DNA of 64,000 bases from Takakia lepidozioides. Its lineage: Eukaryota > Streptophyta > Takakiopsida > Takakiales > Takakiaceae. Shown piece after piece: positions 1 through 11,605 of this stretch. The notes beneath the pieces are model-generated. The model worked only from the letters and a program-made list of their open reading frames with translations, had not been told where the DNA came from and did no database searches. Position 1 is the stretch's first letter. Every line of letters begins with the position of its first letter. Made by a program: the position numbers and the translations under genes. Location: the NCBI GenBank assembly GCA_030704615.1, contig CM060734.1, positions 10,230,001 to 10,294,000 on the forward strand, given 5' to 3'.

Positions 1-1920
1 AAATGACCATCCAATGTGCCACACTGACAACCGCTCTGGACAAACGACATTAGAATTTAACAAACAAGCAAAGAGGTGTATGATGGCAGAGGCTGAGACA
101 GTAGAGCAAGAGAAACTCATTGCTGATTTGAGGGCTATAATCTGTCGCAATGAGGTTACTTTCTAACAAAACAGTCAGGTTGAGGCTGAGATTGAAAGGT
201 ACATCCTGAAGTTGCAGCAAACACTCGCGGGCCAAAAGAATGAACTCTCTGTGGCTAACAAGGCTTGGAAGGAAGCCAATAATTTGGTTGCTGCCTATGC
301 GGCCCTGGTTGAACCTCATGCGAAGCGCATGGAGGCTTTACAGCAACAGTTAGATGTGTACAGACTCAAGGAGGAACAGGCTCTCAGGGGTGCTACACAG
401 GACTTGGTGGATAATCATCTTATGCAAGTATGGTTAACACAAGGGCCGGTGGAAGGGAAGGCACCACGAAAGCTCACTCAGAGGGAGATGAATGATTTCA
501 GGTTGCAGGTGCAGAACATTGCCACAACTACTATAGACAATGTTTATAGTAGGATAGCGGAGTTAAAGGGCTGCAGACTCAAGTGGATGACCTGAGTTCC
601 AATATTGACAAAAGAGTCTTTGTTCCCGAGGAGCAGCTGGTGGCTACTTATTTGCATGCCAGGACTCTGATTTTTCAGTCTTCTTCGCAGGAGGTGCAGG
701 AGTTGCCGGTAGTAGGAGGGACAGTGGCGGCAATATCACAGCCCCCATAGCAGGTGGCTGTGCAGGTGGCTGACCCTGTTGATACCATGGCAAAGCCACA
801 GTCTGAGGTTTGGGGGGATGCTGCTTTTAATCCACCTAGGACTCCTGCTGCACTGGAGTACAATCGGGCTATGATTATGCCCTTCAACCAAATTCCCATT
901 GTGATGGATTTGGCTTGGAAGGAATTCAGTCCTCCACAGTCTTTGGCACATTATTACCAGATCATGCGCATTTGGTTGCCAGTGGCAACTCGGACTAAGG
1001 TTCTTCCGAACAATCGACCCATTGAGGATCATCATTTTGCAAGGTACTGGTCTGAGGCACGCACCATGTTGAAGGAATTAATTGCCTTCCAGGTTGTTCA
1101 TGGGTACATCTACATCAAGACCAAGGAAGTATCTAGTATTGTCATGGGCTGTGGATTCTACTATGCTACTTGTTTCATTGCACGTTATCACATTGAGCAG
1201 CAGAAGATGCAATCACAATTTCCGAGTTATTCCAGTGGGGATCATTGGGTCTTACCTTTAGTTCCACCCCATATGTATCTGTATGATGCAAAAGTCATGA
1301 TGCAGAAGGATTCCCAGCTTCGTTAATGGTTTAATTTGGCTTGGAACAACTTGGCCAAAGAGAAATTGGGCCCTGATGATATTTTCTATAAGAGACATGA
1401 AGCCTGGAAATACTTACACTGTTCCAAAGTCATTGGCACACCTCTCACCTATACGGCCAAGGAGTTCAGGGAGTTCTCTCATTTTGCTTGCAAGCGATTA
1501 AAGCAAGTAGTACAGTTTAAGCTTCCAGACATGGTGGGCCAACACTGTATGCCACGTAGGATTCCTGAGGAGCCACTTAAAGTTCGGCCACCGAAACACC
1601 TCAAGGGGGGAAATGATTATGATACTACTGGTTCTACAGAGGAACCTTTTGACATGGCGGAGAACTATGCACTCCAGATGGCAGAGAAGAAACGACGGGG
1701 ATCTCCTATGCCTGAGAGGTTACCTCGTTATCAACCACAGGAGGGTCAGACATTTCCATTTGGTGATCAATCGCCTCCATCAGCCAGTGACAGGGCTCGG
1801 GCTCGCACACAGAGCCCTCCAAATGACTCTCACCGTCAGAAGGGTGCTCGCTCACAAAGGTTTGCTGATCCTAAACAGTAAACTGTGAGGACACAGCTTT
1901 TTGAGAGGGGGGAGGGGTAA
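1..1920 (+). pseudogene. Pol-less LTR element, copy A: decayed coiled-coil ORF, 5' end outside window
   Basis: A broken reading frame collinear with the longer minus-strand copy at 3476-7767. It opens (about 212-590) with a Gln/Glu/Leu-rich coiled coil. A globular part follows (754-1881) containing SEVWGDAAFNPPRTPAALEY, and it ends in a basic Ser/Pro-rich tail. Lesions seen: the frame is lost near 590, TAG at 748-750 and TAA at 1324-1326. No reverse transcriptase, RNase H or integrase motif is present. A purine tract (about 1902-1920) follows the ORF and is followed at once by TGTTAGAGGG, so this is the 3' end of an LTR element's internal region. The protein family is not one I recognise. A structural or gag-like role is only an inference from the zinc knuckle in copy B. 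Confidence 0.6.
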
Positions 1921-2630
1921 TGTTAGAGGGCTGTTTGGGACGTAGACACTTTTATGGGTTCTGTGGGGTACCCTTAATTTTTGCGCAGACTTACGGATGG
2001 TAGACTTAGATCAACAGAGGCGTTAGGGGTGATAGGCACAGGCTTTAGGGGTGATAGACAGGCTTACACACTCAGTCACAGTCTTACACCGTATACAGCC
2101 TATCATAGTCTATCACAGCCATACACAGCCTTACACAGCCCGACACAGCCTTACACAGTTATCACAGTCAATCACAGCTCGACACAGTTTCACACAGCCC
2201 GACACAGTCCGACACAGCCAGTCACAGCTCGGTACAGTCACAGCCCGACACAGTTTGGCACAGCCCGTCACAGCGTATATAGGAAACGGTTATCATTGGC
2301 AGGGAACGACTGTGTGGGAATGACATCTGCAGAGGGAACGTGTTTACTTCTTAGGTGACAGTTAGTTAGTTAGGCGGTTAGAACAGCTTGTAGATAAAAT
2401 AGGCAGAGCAAGCATCATAGAGGACACTTCAGAGGGAGCACTTCTTGGTCATGCACGGGAGGAGATCAGGCGGAGAGCAGGGATGGAGAGCACGGTGAAG
2501 GAGAAGAGATGAACAGTAGATGCTCATTACATGCAAAGCTGTAGTGATATTGTAGAGCAGATTAGAGACACCATGGCTTCGGCCTGATACCTGATAAATC
2601 TTAATCTGATACTTATTCAATACAATCACA
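1921..2630 (+). repeat. 3' LTR of copy A
   Basis: It begins TGTTAGAGGG directly after the polypurine tract. The 5' half is full of CACAG/TACACAGCC-type short repeats (about 2060-2275), probably U3. It shares sequence with the minus-strand LTR at 2890-3434, including an arm near 2356-2410 that is inverted at 2962-3016. The 3' end is set at ...CAATACAATCACA near 2630 because it reads TG...CA, but no second LTR is in the window to prove it. Confidence 0.5.
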
Positions 2631-2889
2631 CTGTGTAGAGAGATTTGAGTGAAGTTGTGGAATGAATGGATGAGTGAACTGATAGATACTGAAGCAATCT
2701 GATGCTTCAGTATACACAGTAAGGTAATTTGCTAACATGAAGGCAAGAAGAAATATAAACAGGAAGCACAACCATGATTCACTAGTTGTAGGTCATGACT
2801 GATTGTTCTGAGCGGGCTGAGTGCTTAGAGATATCCAACTCTTCTATCTTGGAGTTCCCACCTCCGATAGCGAAGGGATGGGTGAGTAA
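2631..2889. other. Spacer between the two inverted LTR elements
   Basis: No gene is visible. It holds a small hairpin, CTGAAGCAATCTGATGCTTCAG-like, near 2690-2711. The two inverted arms do not match each other here, so it is probably older host or element-flanking sequence. Confidence 0.4.
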
Positions 2890-3434
2890 GAGCCGCTCAA
2901 CAGATCTCCTCCAGTGATGTCCAAGAAGTGATCTCCACGAAGTCACCCCCTCCATGTCGCTACTCTGCCTATTCTACCTGCAAGCTGTTCTAACCGCCTA
3001 ACTAACTAACTGTTATCCAAGACAGAATGCACGTTCCCTCTGCAGATGTCGTTCCCATACAGTCGTTCCCTGCCAATGATAACCGTTCCCTGTGAACGTT
3101 GTGACGGGTTGTGCCAAGCTGTATCGGGCTGTGACTGTGCCGAACTGTGACTAGCTGTGTCGGGCTGTGTTGGGCTGTGATAGACTGTGACTGATTGTGA
3201 TAGGCTATGATAGGTTGTGTAAGACTGTGACAAGCTATGTCAGGCAAAGTCAGGTTGTGACAAGCTGTGTAAGCCCGTGACTGACTGTGTGAGCCTGCCT
3301 ACCACCCCTAAGGCCTGTGTCTGTCACTCCTAAGGCCTCTGTTGGTCTGAGTCTACCATCCGTAAGTCTGCACAAAATTAAGGGTACCCCACAGAACCCG
3401 TAAAACTGTCCAAGTCCCAGACAACCCTCTAACA
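2890..3434 (-). repeat. 3' LTR of copy B, truncated
   Basis: Read on the minus strand it starts TGTTAGAGGG at 3434, right after a purine tract at 3435-3452, and carries the same CACAG-type repeats as copy A. Homology to copy A fades near 2890, before an expected CA end, so the LTR is truncated or diverged there. Confidence 0.5.
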
Positions 3435-3475
3435 TTATCCCTCCCCCTCTCAAAAAACCGTGTCCTCATGGTTTA

Positions 3476-6400
3476 CTATTTAGGATCAGCAAACCTTTGT
3501 GAATGAGCACCCTTCTGCCGGTGAGAGTCCCTCGAAGGGCTCTGTGTGTGAGCCCGAACCATGTCGCTGGTTGGTGGGGATGACTGTCGACTAGATGGAA
3601 CTGACCGCCTTGCCTTTGGCTGATAAGGAGGTAACTTCTCAGGCATAGGAGATCCCCGTCGTTTCTTCTCGGCCATTTGTATCACATAATCCTCAGCCAT
3701 GTCAAAAACCCCCCTCCACAGAACTAGTAGTATTCGAATCATCTTCCCCCCGATGGCCTTTCGGTGCCTTGAAGCTTCTCAGGAATCCTGACTGGATATA
3801 GTGTATGCCCACCATGTTTGGAAGCTTAAACTTTAAGACTTGTATCAACCGCTTTCTGGCAAAATTAGTGTATGCCCTCAGTTCATCGTCTGTATAGCTA
3901 AGTGGTGTGCCAATGACATTGGAAAAGTGTAACCACTTTCTGGCTTCATGCCCCTTAGGAAAAATGTGGTCAAGACCCAAGTTCTCCTTGGCCAAATTCT
4001 CCAGAGCAAAAGTAAACCAAGAACGAAGTTGGGGATCCTTTTGAAGCATGATCCTTACATCATACAGATATGTATATGATGGAACTGAAGGTAACACCCA
4101 ATGCTCCCCATTGGAATAAGTCTGAAATCTCATCTGCATCTTTTGCTGCTCAATGTGATAGCGTGAAATAAAACAAGCAGCATAATACAGTCCACAACCC
4201 ATGACCAAACTAGGTACCTCCTTGGTCTTGGTGTAGATGTATCCATGAACAATCTGGAAGGTAATCAATTCCTTCAGCATGGTGCCTGCCTCAGACCAGT
4301 ACCGTGCAAAATGGTGATCTTCAATGGGTCTGTCATTTGGAAGAACTTTAGTCCAAGTTGCCACTGGCAACCAAATGCGCATAATCTGGTAATAGTGTGC
4401 CAAAGACTCTGGAGGACTAAATTCTTTCCAAGCCAAATCCATAACAATGGGAATTTGGTTGAAGGGTAGAATCATAGTCCGATTGTATTCAAGTGCAGCA
4501 GGAGTAGTAGGTGGGTTAAAAGAAGCATCACCCCAAACCTCAGACAGTGATTGCTGCAGTGCCATGGTATCAACATTGTCGACCTGGCGTGGTTGCTGTA
4601 ATGCGGTTGCCACAGTCCCTCCTGATGTTGGCAAGTCCTGCACTTCCTGTACCGAAGATTGGAAAATCAAAGTCCTGGCATGCAGACAAGTAGCCATGAG
4701 CTGTTCCTTAGGAACAAAGGCCTTTTTGTCAATGTTGGAGCTCAAGTCATCCACTTGAGTCTGCAGCCCTTCCACATCCTCCTGCAACTCAGCTATCCGA
4801 CTGTAGACATTATCTATAGTGGTTGTGGCAATGTTTTGCACCCGTAACCAGAGATCATTCCTCTCATCTTGGGTGAGCTTTCTTGGTGCCTTCCCTTCCA
4901 CTGGCCCTTGTGTTAACCACTCTTGCAAAATATGATTATCCACCAAGTCCTGTGTAACACCACGGAGATCCTGCTCCTCCTTGAGTCTGTATGTGTCCAA
5001 CTGTTGCTGTAAAGTCTCCATGCGCTTTGTATGAGGCTCAACCAGAGCTGCATAGGCAGCTGATAGATTATTGGCTTCTTTCCAGGCCCTGTAAGTCACA
5101 GAAAGTTCATTCTCCCGTACTGTGATTGTTTGCTGCAACTCATAGATGTACCTGTCTTTATGGGCATCGACCTGGTGGAACTGTTGAATGGTATCTTTGT
5201 TGTGACAGATAGTAGCCTTCATGTCAGCAATGAGTTTCCCCTGCTCCATTGATTCTGTCTCCGCCATTATACATCTCTCAGCTTGGTTCTTAACTTCTAG
5301 TGCAGCCATTTCCAGATTAGTCATTAGTGTTGCACACTGTATGGTCATTTTTTGATGGACTGCTTCCAATTCTGTATGAAGCAACTTCACTTCCTGCAAC
5401 TTGCCTTCATGCTTAACCTGCAACTGGTATAGCTGTTGCTTATGCACTTCATGCAACTTCTCTTGCTCAAGACCTGCTTCAATTGAATTTTCCTTCGCAA
5501 GATGTAAGGCAGCCTTAGTGTCCTCCAACTCTTTCTGCAACTTGAGGTTGGCCTCCACATCCAGTGGCAATTCTTGCCTCAAACTCTTGCTTGAGCTCCT
5601 CCCGTAATGCTGCCAATTGATCAGTGGAAGGAACAGGGGTCTTAACATAGGTGCCCAACAGATTGAGAGTCCTGCTTATGGAACTCATAAGCATGGCCTG
5701 TTGTGGGTCTTCATGGAGAACTTGCTGCTGTTCTTCATGATTCTCCACAGTTTGATGTTTCGCAAACTAGTCAGGCCATGATCCCATAAGATCTTCTTCC
5801 TGAGCAACCTCATCCTCCACAGGTGCTATAGTACCCTTGCCCTTTACCCCTTTAACCTCCGCCACAAGTTTGGGCATAACCTGCACAGCAGGGATTTCCT
5901 TGGGCAGACTCTGCATCTTTGGTACCATAGGTTCTCCGACCATGCCAGAGTTTTCATAGAGAAGGTCGTCCTTCTCAATTTCTGCCACTACTTGCTCTGT
6001 ACTGGGGATGTCCAACCCCTCTCTCTCCATAGTAAGAGGCTCCGGTGTAACAGCATGTCCGGTCTGAGTTACCACTAGGGCAACCTAGTCAGCTTACTGT
6101 GCTGGCTGTGGTACTGAGGTGACTTCTTCCTCCCTCTCTAATGGCCGTGCTTCCAGTAATAACAGCCTATTGTGTTGTTGCTCATCATCCTGCACAGGAG
6201 CTATGGAAACATCATCTTGAGGATTCCTTGTGGCCAGTGGATCTGCCACTACAGTTGCGTCCCTCTTCTGTCTCTTGGACTGGTGCTGCCCCTCCAATCC
6301 CCCTTGACCTTGTGAAGAGCCTTGCTCCTCAACTACAGTTGTGGCTGCCTCAAACACCCCCATTACTTTGCGTTCTCGTGCATCAAGCAAGCAAGAATCA

Positions 6401-7767
6401 AAGATAATCTGTGCAATAATTGGGCCAGACACAATGATTGGGGACTTGGCAGTAGTATTCTGTAACCGTTTCATCTCCTCCACCAGACCAGTGTACATCA
6501 TCTCCGCCCAAGCTACATCCTCTCCTCTCAAAGCTTTCAGAACCTCCTCCGTGAAAGATCTGCTAAGATACTGCTAGTTCTGTTTCATGACAAACAAAAT
6601 GTTTAGTATCTGGCCAATCTCCCTCAACCCTGGATACTCGGCTTTGGTGCAAGTGAATCTCTGGTTCCTGAAGAAACTCGTTTCTTGGAAAAGATCCCCT
6701 ATTTGCAATCTTGCCTTGTGCTCATCCATGCTCATATTACCAGATGGTAATTCAAAAAGTTGTTACAAGTATTGCGGAGTAACCTGTATATCTACGCCCT
6801 TCACTTGGGTAACTCCTGTCCGTGGCTCGAAGTTCTTGATGAACTGATCATCAAATCCCGATGATGCAAAGACCACTCTTTGCGTAACAACCCCTCCAAC
6901 CGCAACTCCTTCAGCAGCTGCACTACATGTGGTGTATCGATTGTTTGCTTATGTAGAATCGTCGTGCTCTTCACCCGGAGATCCTCCATCACTCTAATTC
7001 TCTTCATCCCAGACAAACAAGAAGGCCTTGTTTGGAATAACTGCAGGAAAGCTTGTAAGGCGTAGGAGCATGAAAGTGTGGTTAGCACATAATGGAACAG
7101 GCAAGTGAGTGTAAGCCTGCGGGGCTTGCAAATAGTGAGTGAGAGAGAAAGTACTTTCGACCTGTCCTTCCTTGCGCCACTGCGTAAGAAGTAGAGCTAG
7201 TGTATAGTCCGTGATATCCGCCATAGCTACAAAGCTATAGCTTTGATTGCCTCTCCCGCCGAGACACTGGTTATCTGGAATAACACCTATTCTTCCGCTC
7301 ATAATCTTCTTAATTTCTTGTTCTTGTTTCTTGAATGGAATCTCTTGCACAAAATTCACGTTGCTGATTGGCCGTTGCCTCTTTAGGTAGCTTCTCATTT
7401 TTACCCTAATCTGTTCACATTCCAGCTTGGAATGACCACTAGGACTGCATATGTGGCAAAGGTTCCCCTTTGCCGGACGCGTAAAGGGTTCCATTACCTG
7501 TCCTCTTGATGCATTAATGGGCTCATAATAAGTTTCGGCTGATGTACCGGGTAGGTACTTTGACGGCCCTGTTTGTCTTCTTGTGTGATGGCGCTCGTTA
7601 TTGCAGTACATGCAATGCGGAGTGCTTTGCCCCTTAAGCCACGTGTTTGAATTCAAACACTCTTCCGTCTTCCTCTGGCCGCGTGGCACATTCTCCGAGT
7701 TTGACTTCCAAATTGTATTTACACTTACCGGCCACCTAACTGACATTAACTTGCGTCCATCTGTCAC
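3476..7767 (-). pseudogene. Pol-less LTR element, copy B: very long ORF with N-terminal zinc knuckles and coiled coil
   Basis: A nearly continuous minus-strand coding stretch of about 4.3 kb (roughly 1,400 codons) broken by a few shifts and stops. From the N-terminus: 7767-6994 with two knuckle-like motifs, CMYCNNERHH and CHICSPSGHSKLEC (C-x2-C-x4-H-x4-C). A middle part follows (about 7010-5767). Then comes a long Glu/Gln/Leu-rich coiled coil (about 5750-4700). A globular segment (about 4560-3780) has SEVWGDASFNPP and IPIVMDLAWKEFSPPESLAH. A basic tail ends at 3476. Frame changes occur near 7000, 5600 and 3710, and a stop lies near 6575. No protease, RT, RNase H or integrase is seen. The zinc knuckle suggests a gag-related, RNA-binding protein of a non-autonomous LTR element (TR-GAG-like). 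That is inference. Copy A is its diverged sister. Confidence 0.55.
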
Positions 7768-7815
7768 TGCCCCTATGGACTGTGCGACTTGTGTGGGCTC
7801 TGTTGCCTATGTTGA

Positions 7816-7870
7816 GCTGTGACAAGCTGTGATAAGCAGTGATATACTGTAATAGGCTGTGGTCTAACAC
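7816..7870 (-). repeat. Possible remnant of copy B 5' LTR
   Basis: On the minus strand it starts TGTTAGACC and runs into TCACAGC-type repeats like those in the two LTRs, immediately upstream of the copy B ORF. It is too short to prove it is an LTR. Confidence 0.3.
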
Positions 7871-9060
7871 GAGTAGTGTGCATTGACCGGATCGTGTAGA
7901 AGGTGTACACATACTCCTGCGGGTGGTTTTACCTGGGCCTAGCTCAATATATTAGTATGAAGACAACCCTCAAAAGCACTATGCTTATCTTAAAGACCTC
8001 CGTGCCTAATTTTACCAACAAGTTTTTGCTGGAGGACATACCTTATGAAGGTCATTGCTCCATATCTTTGTCATGGAGGGGCCTTCTGCCAGTCCAGAAA
8101 AAAACCATGTTAGTATATCAATATGATGAAGAAATAACCAGAAAGGAAAGTGGTAGATGGTGTGTACAAGAACCACCAAGTACACTGGAAATAGAAAGAG
8201 AGGGAAGATACTCATGTCATGTCAAGACATGGACAAGACCCACTAGGGTCATTGTCAATTAAAGACGTAAACAGCCCAAAACAGGGCACCACCTAACACT
8301 TCCATTCTTGTCATAGCTTCCCGATTGACATCACCCAATCGTTCATGATAAAACAGGGTGGGAGGGCGGGGTTTGTTCATGTAAGGGACATGATAACAGG
8401 GCAGCATGCCAAACCAGGAGCAGACGGGCCGAAATCGAGGCTGGAGTCATCAGCCATATCAAGACGCAACAAGACAAGGGGCTCCTCTGCCCACATCCAC
8501 ATCTGTATGCTCAAGAAAATTCAAAGCAAGTGGGGATCCTCACCTGGTCCCATCACAAGCCCCCACAACAACCAACATGTTAGTGAGGATTGTGGAACCC
8601 CAGGTGAATCATAGATCCCCACACTTGTCATCGATGTCAACCAAGAACTTCTAAAGAAAGAGATGAAGACAAAAACAGAATGAACCCTAGTCACCAAAAG
8701 CACCTTGAGCGATTGGGAAAGAGAGCTGTGCGCCATTACCACCAGCAAGTCGCCTCCAAAAAAGCAAAGAAGCAATGAGGCATACAAGCAAGCTTGCAAG
8801 GTTAAGAAGGGGAGGGAGAGAGACTTCCCACCATAGGCGCCGCTGCAAAAATTAAAGGCCAGAGGAGGGAACACAACAAAGCATTCACAGCTTTGTCTCC
8901 CGCATGTAAGAGGGACCAAGTGCCGCCATGTTGCGCATCCCGAGGAAGTCGCTCAGCACGGGTACCATGCAGCAAACGGGGCAGCAGCAAGAACGCAGAC
9001 GTCATAATGCTCAGAAGCACAGCCTGTGCTTCTGACGGCGGAGAGACAGTTTAGGGCATT
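7870..9060. other. No recognisable gene
   Basis: Short open frames exist on both strands, but none shows a known motif, coding-like composition over its length or clear splice sites. I see no transposon end here. Confidence 0.4.
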
Positions 9061-9067
9061 TGCCCGA

Positions 9068-9092
9068 TTTTTCATCCGTGCCGGATGAAAAA
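9068..9092. repeat. Palindromic hairpin motif, copy 1
   Basis: A 25-base near-perfect palindrome with arms TTTTTCATCCG and CGGATGAAAAA. Shorter relatives lie at 10896-10919 and 10961-10980. The three copies bracket an AT-rich block containing the F-box-like genes, so they may mark ends of an inserted segment. Confidence 0.4.
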
Positions 9093-9931
9093 TAGTCACA
9101 ACATCCCTCGAACCCGACGGATTCCATCCGTAGCTAGGTTAAAAAAATAATTTGAAGGGTGGGGGTTAGGGTTTCACACCATAATTAACCATAATTAGGG
9201 GTAATTAAGATCTGTAGAATAATAGGAATTTCTGACTTAATGACAATTTTCAGAACTTTTTAATATCTTTCTCATCGATATAGCCTGCGATACCTTCGAT
9301 ATTGCTGCGATAGGGCAGTATTCTTCAATATCTTGTATACAGTCGATAGTCTATCTTGGACTGAATGATAGAAGAAATGGATGAATAATTGTAAAGGATG
9401 GATGAAGGAGTTTGAGCGGTTATTACAGTTATTGAACCGACCTGCTATATAATGCGTTCCTGAGAAGCAGAAAGTGTCAATTGAGCCAGAGAGCCGTGAC
9501 CGGGAGTAGGGAGAACAAAGTGAGTAAAAGATAGACTATAGAGTTATTCTGCAATGGTAGATTTAATACTGCGTTCTTGCAGTGTTGTGATTTATGAATG
9601 AGAAGAAGAAGAAAAAGAAGTGCAATTCACTTTGTGTATGTGTGAAGAATGAAGTGATGGAATGAGAAGGTGTTTCTGTGTGTAAGAACTGAAGAACCAT
9701 AATTATATGAGATGGTGAGAATGCGCATAAATGAAACAGATAAGAATTCGATGTGAGAATTAGTTTCTGGTCTATCAAGAGAAATATCGATAGGGAGATT
9801 CAAAGCTCAAGAAGGAGCAGATTAAGGAAACAAAGATAGAAAGAGTCTTCAATTGGATTCAGGGTAGGAGTATAATTGTGAAGTAACATCATTTGCATGG
9901 CAGAGAGCCATGGTGAGGGAATAAAGAAGTG

Positions 9932-10204
9932 TCAGAGTTGATCACTGGATTACCAGACCATTTATCGATAACAATCTTTCAAAAGTTTTGTTGTAGTGAT
10001 AAAGAAGTATTCTTATTGCAATTGGTCAATAAATGATGGTGTAGGGAGATATCCATCCTATACCGGAGTTGTTATTGGAAGCATAGTTGGTTGCAGAAGT
10101 GGTATAGACCATTTAAATGCTATCCTGAACTTATGAGAGAATGGAATCATAATTTTGGTGAGGGAAAATCCCTGGAGCGACTGGAGAAACAGAATTGGTG
10201 GTGA
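9932..10204 (+). pseudogene. F-box-like gene copy 1, broken by an in-frame stop
   Basis: Translation from 9932 gives SELITGLPDHLSITIFQKF and then CCSDKEVFLLQLVNK, followed by TGA at 10034-10036, then a continuing frame WCREISILYRSCYWKHSW. It aligns end to end with the intact copy just downstream (ELITGLPNSLSLDIFKSL...). The Leu-Pro start and spaced Leu/Ile residues resemble an F-box, the module that links substrates to SCF ubiquitin ligases. No clear start codon is kept. Confidence 0.45.
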
Positions 10205-10220
10205 AGAATGATCACTAGCG

Positions 10221-10523
10221 ATGTGTGAAGGAGAACAGATAGCATATCCTGTAGAACTAATTACCGGACTGCCTAATAGTTTGTCTCTAGATATCTTTAA
10301 AAGCCTACAATGTAGCGACAAAGAGATAATCAATCTATGGTTAGTCAGTAAAGAATGGTATCGAGAGCTGTTGGCTTTGTATCAGAGAGATTATTGGAGG
10401 AAAAACATAGTGGAGCAATGGTATTTGATTTCAGCCGATGGAGCAGAGTTAATAGAAGATGGAGAGAATATTTATGAATCTGGGAGAGTGATGATCGTGT
10501 TAGATGAAGATGACTGTTGGTAA
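10221..10523 (+). CDS. Small F-box-like protein, 100 aa
   Basis: An intact ORF starting MCEGEQIAYPVELITGLPNS. Residues about 11-50 fit an F-box pattern (LP..L.L.IF..L...D...L..VSKEWY). After this come an aromatic, basic stretch (YWRKNIVEQWY) and an acidic C-terminus. No LRR or Kelch repeats follow, so it is much shorter than typical plant F-box proteins. It sits in AT-rich sequence 17 bases after a broken tandem copy. Known F-box proteins bind Skp1, and a role here is inferred from weak similarity only. It could be a fragment of a larger or virus-like gene. Confidence 0.4.
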   Translation: MCEGEQIAYPVELITGLPNSLSLDIFKSLQCSDKEIINLWLVSKEWYRELLALYQRDYWRKNIVEQWYLISADGAELIEDGENIYESGRVMIVLDEDDCW

Positions 10524-10637
10524 AAGTTGTTTCAAAGAAGGAATAGAGAGAGGTAGAATAGTCTAGCATCATTATATATTAGTCGTATAGTGCTTTCCCA
10601 ACGAACGAACTCTAGACTAATTGATCTTTTCTTTTAG

Positions 10638-10876
10638 GATTGATCTTAGTTTTGAAAAGCGCGCCGTCATTGTGCTGGATCAGACTTTGAAGGACTTGAA
10701 CATTTCGATTGTTTCCCCTCCTACAAGATCAAATCAGGGCCATAAACAGCTGTACACATCATCCGGTTCAGATGACAGAGAAAAATCATCCATGAGCTCA
10801 TCCGTTGAAAGAATCTTTCAGGAGGATGAAAAAATGGGAAATATCATCCATGGCAACGGTTCACAACCTCACAGGT
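10638..10876 (+). pseudogene. Exon-like fragment of unknown gene
   Basis: Flanked by a splice acceptor-like TCTTTTCTTTTAG and a donor CACAG|GTAATT. It encodes DLSFEKRAVIVLDQTLKDLN followed by a Ser/Asp-rich stretch. The next acceptor-like site (ACAGATTTAG) leads into a MULE-like fragment at 11013, so both may be exons of one dead transposase gene. I cannot name the domain. Confidence 0.3.
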
Positions 10877-10895
10877 AATTCAACATCCCAAAATT

Positions 10896-10980
10896 TCTCA
10901 TCCGGTATGGATGAAAAAAGCAATAAAAGAGGAATGAAAAATTAATATCCTGGCTGTTATCATCCGGTATGGATGAAAAA
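10896..10980. repeat. Palindromic hairpin motif, copies 2 and 3
   Basis: Two copies of TCATCCGGTATGGATGAAAAA at 10896-10919 and 10961-10980, related to the palindrome at 9068-9092. Confidence 0.4.
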
Positions 10981-11012
10981 CAGGATGATAGTGGCAACCC
11001 TCACAGATTTAG

Positions 11013-11078
11013 CTGACAATTGCAGTATGTGACATGCAATCAGAGGATGCGGATTTGCAGGAGCTAATGTGGAGACTT
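11013..11078 (+). pseudogene. MULE-like transposase fragment
   Basis: Encodes LTIAVCDMQSEDADLQELMW, matching MTIAVCDMQSEDTESQILM in the larger relic at 33700-35230. It is only about 22 codons long, so it is a fragment. Confidence 0.5.
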
Positions 11079-11293
11079 ATCAACCTACCAATAACACCCA
11101 TTTTCATAAAGTCCTTTACAATATGAAAACCAAAATACCCATGAATTGTCTTCATTAAATATAACCATTTATTATAGATGAAGGGTGGGGCAAGGTCAAA
11201 TTTTCCAAAACATGTACTTTTGTGATTATGGTCAATTTTGGATTACGTCACCTTGCATCTGTCTACGTCAACACTAAGGGTCCCCTCTATGGG

Positions 11294-11301
11294 CATATAA
11301 A
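11294..11301 (+). promoter_or_regulatory. Possible TATA box
   Basis: CATATAAA in a compact AT-rich context about 150 bases upstream of a small ORF (11445-11738). It is a weak call because the ORF itself is unproven. Confidence 0.2.
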
Positions 11302-11460
11302 CACAGCCCACAAAGAGGTCCTTCGTATTCACATCGTCTTTCAATTTCAGTGTTAGCCATATACTATGTTCATACCGCAAACCTGTGGTGTGAAAAGACG
11401 AGCCTACGCAAAAAGCCCAGTTACTAACCTTTCACCTACATCTCATGTTCATTCCCGATA

Positions 11461-11605
11461 TACCTGCTGCCTTGCAGCGGAAGAGAAAAGGAAACATGTA
11501 CGGTTCCTTTAGTTCATCATCAGAATTGTTTAAGATATCAAATTCATACTCGTTACCTACTGCCCTGCAGCGGAAGAGAAAAGGAAACAGGCTCGGTCAC
11601 TTTAA
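11461..11605 (+). repeat. 51-bp direct repeat inside a small ORF
   Basis: Two copies, 11461-11511 and 11555-11605, each starting TACCT(G/A)CTGCC(T/C)TGCAGCG and keeping AAGAGAAAAGGAAAC. In one frame (11445-11738, 97 codons, start MFIPDIPAALQRKRKGN) they encode a repeated ALQRKRKGN block. The ORF has no known domain, so I treat the repeat as the supported feature. Confidence 0.5.

Noticed and set aside
1981-2358. Open frame through the CACAG repeats
   Set aside because: It encodes a Ser/Thr/Tyr/His low-complexity string that follows from the short DNA repeat inside the LTR.
9563-9778. Minus-strand Phe/His-rich frame
   Set aside because: It arises from GAAGAAGAAGAAAAAGAAG-type simple sequence with no motif.
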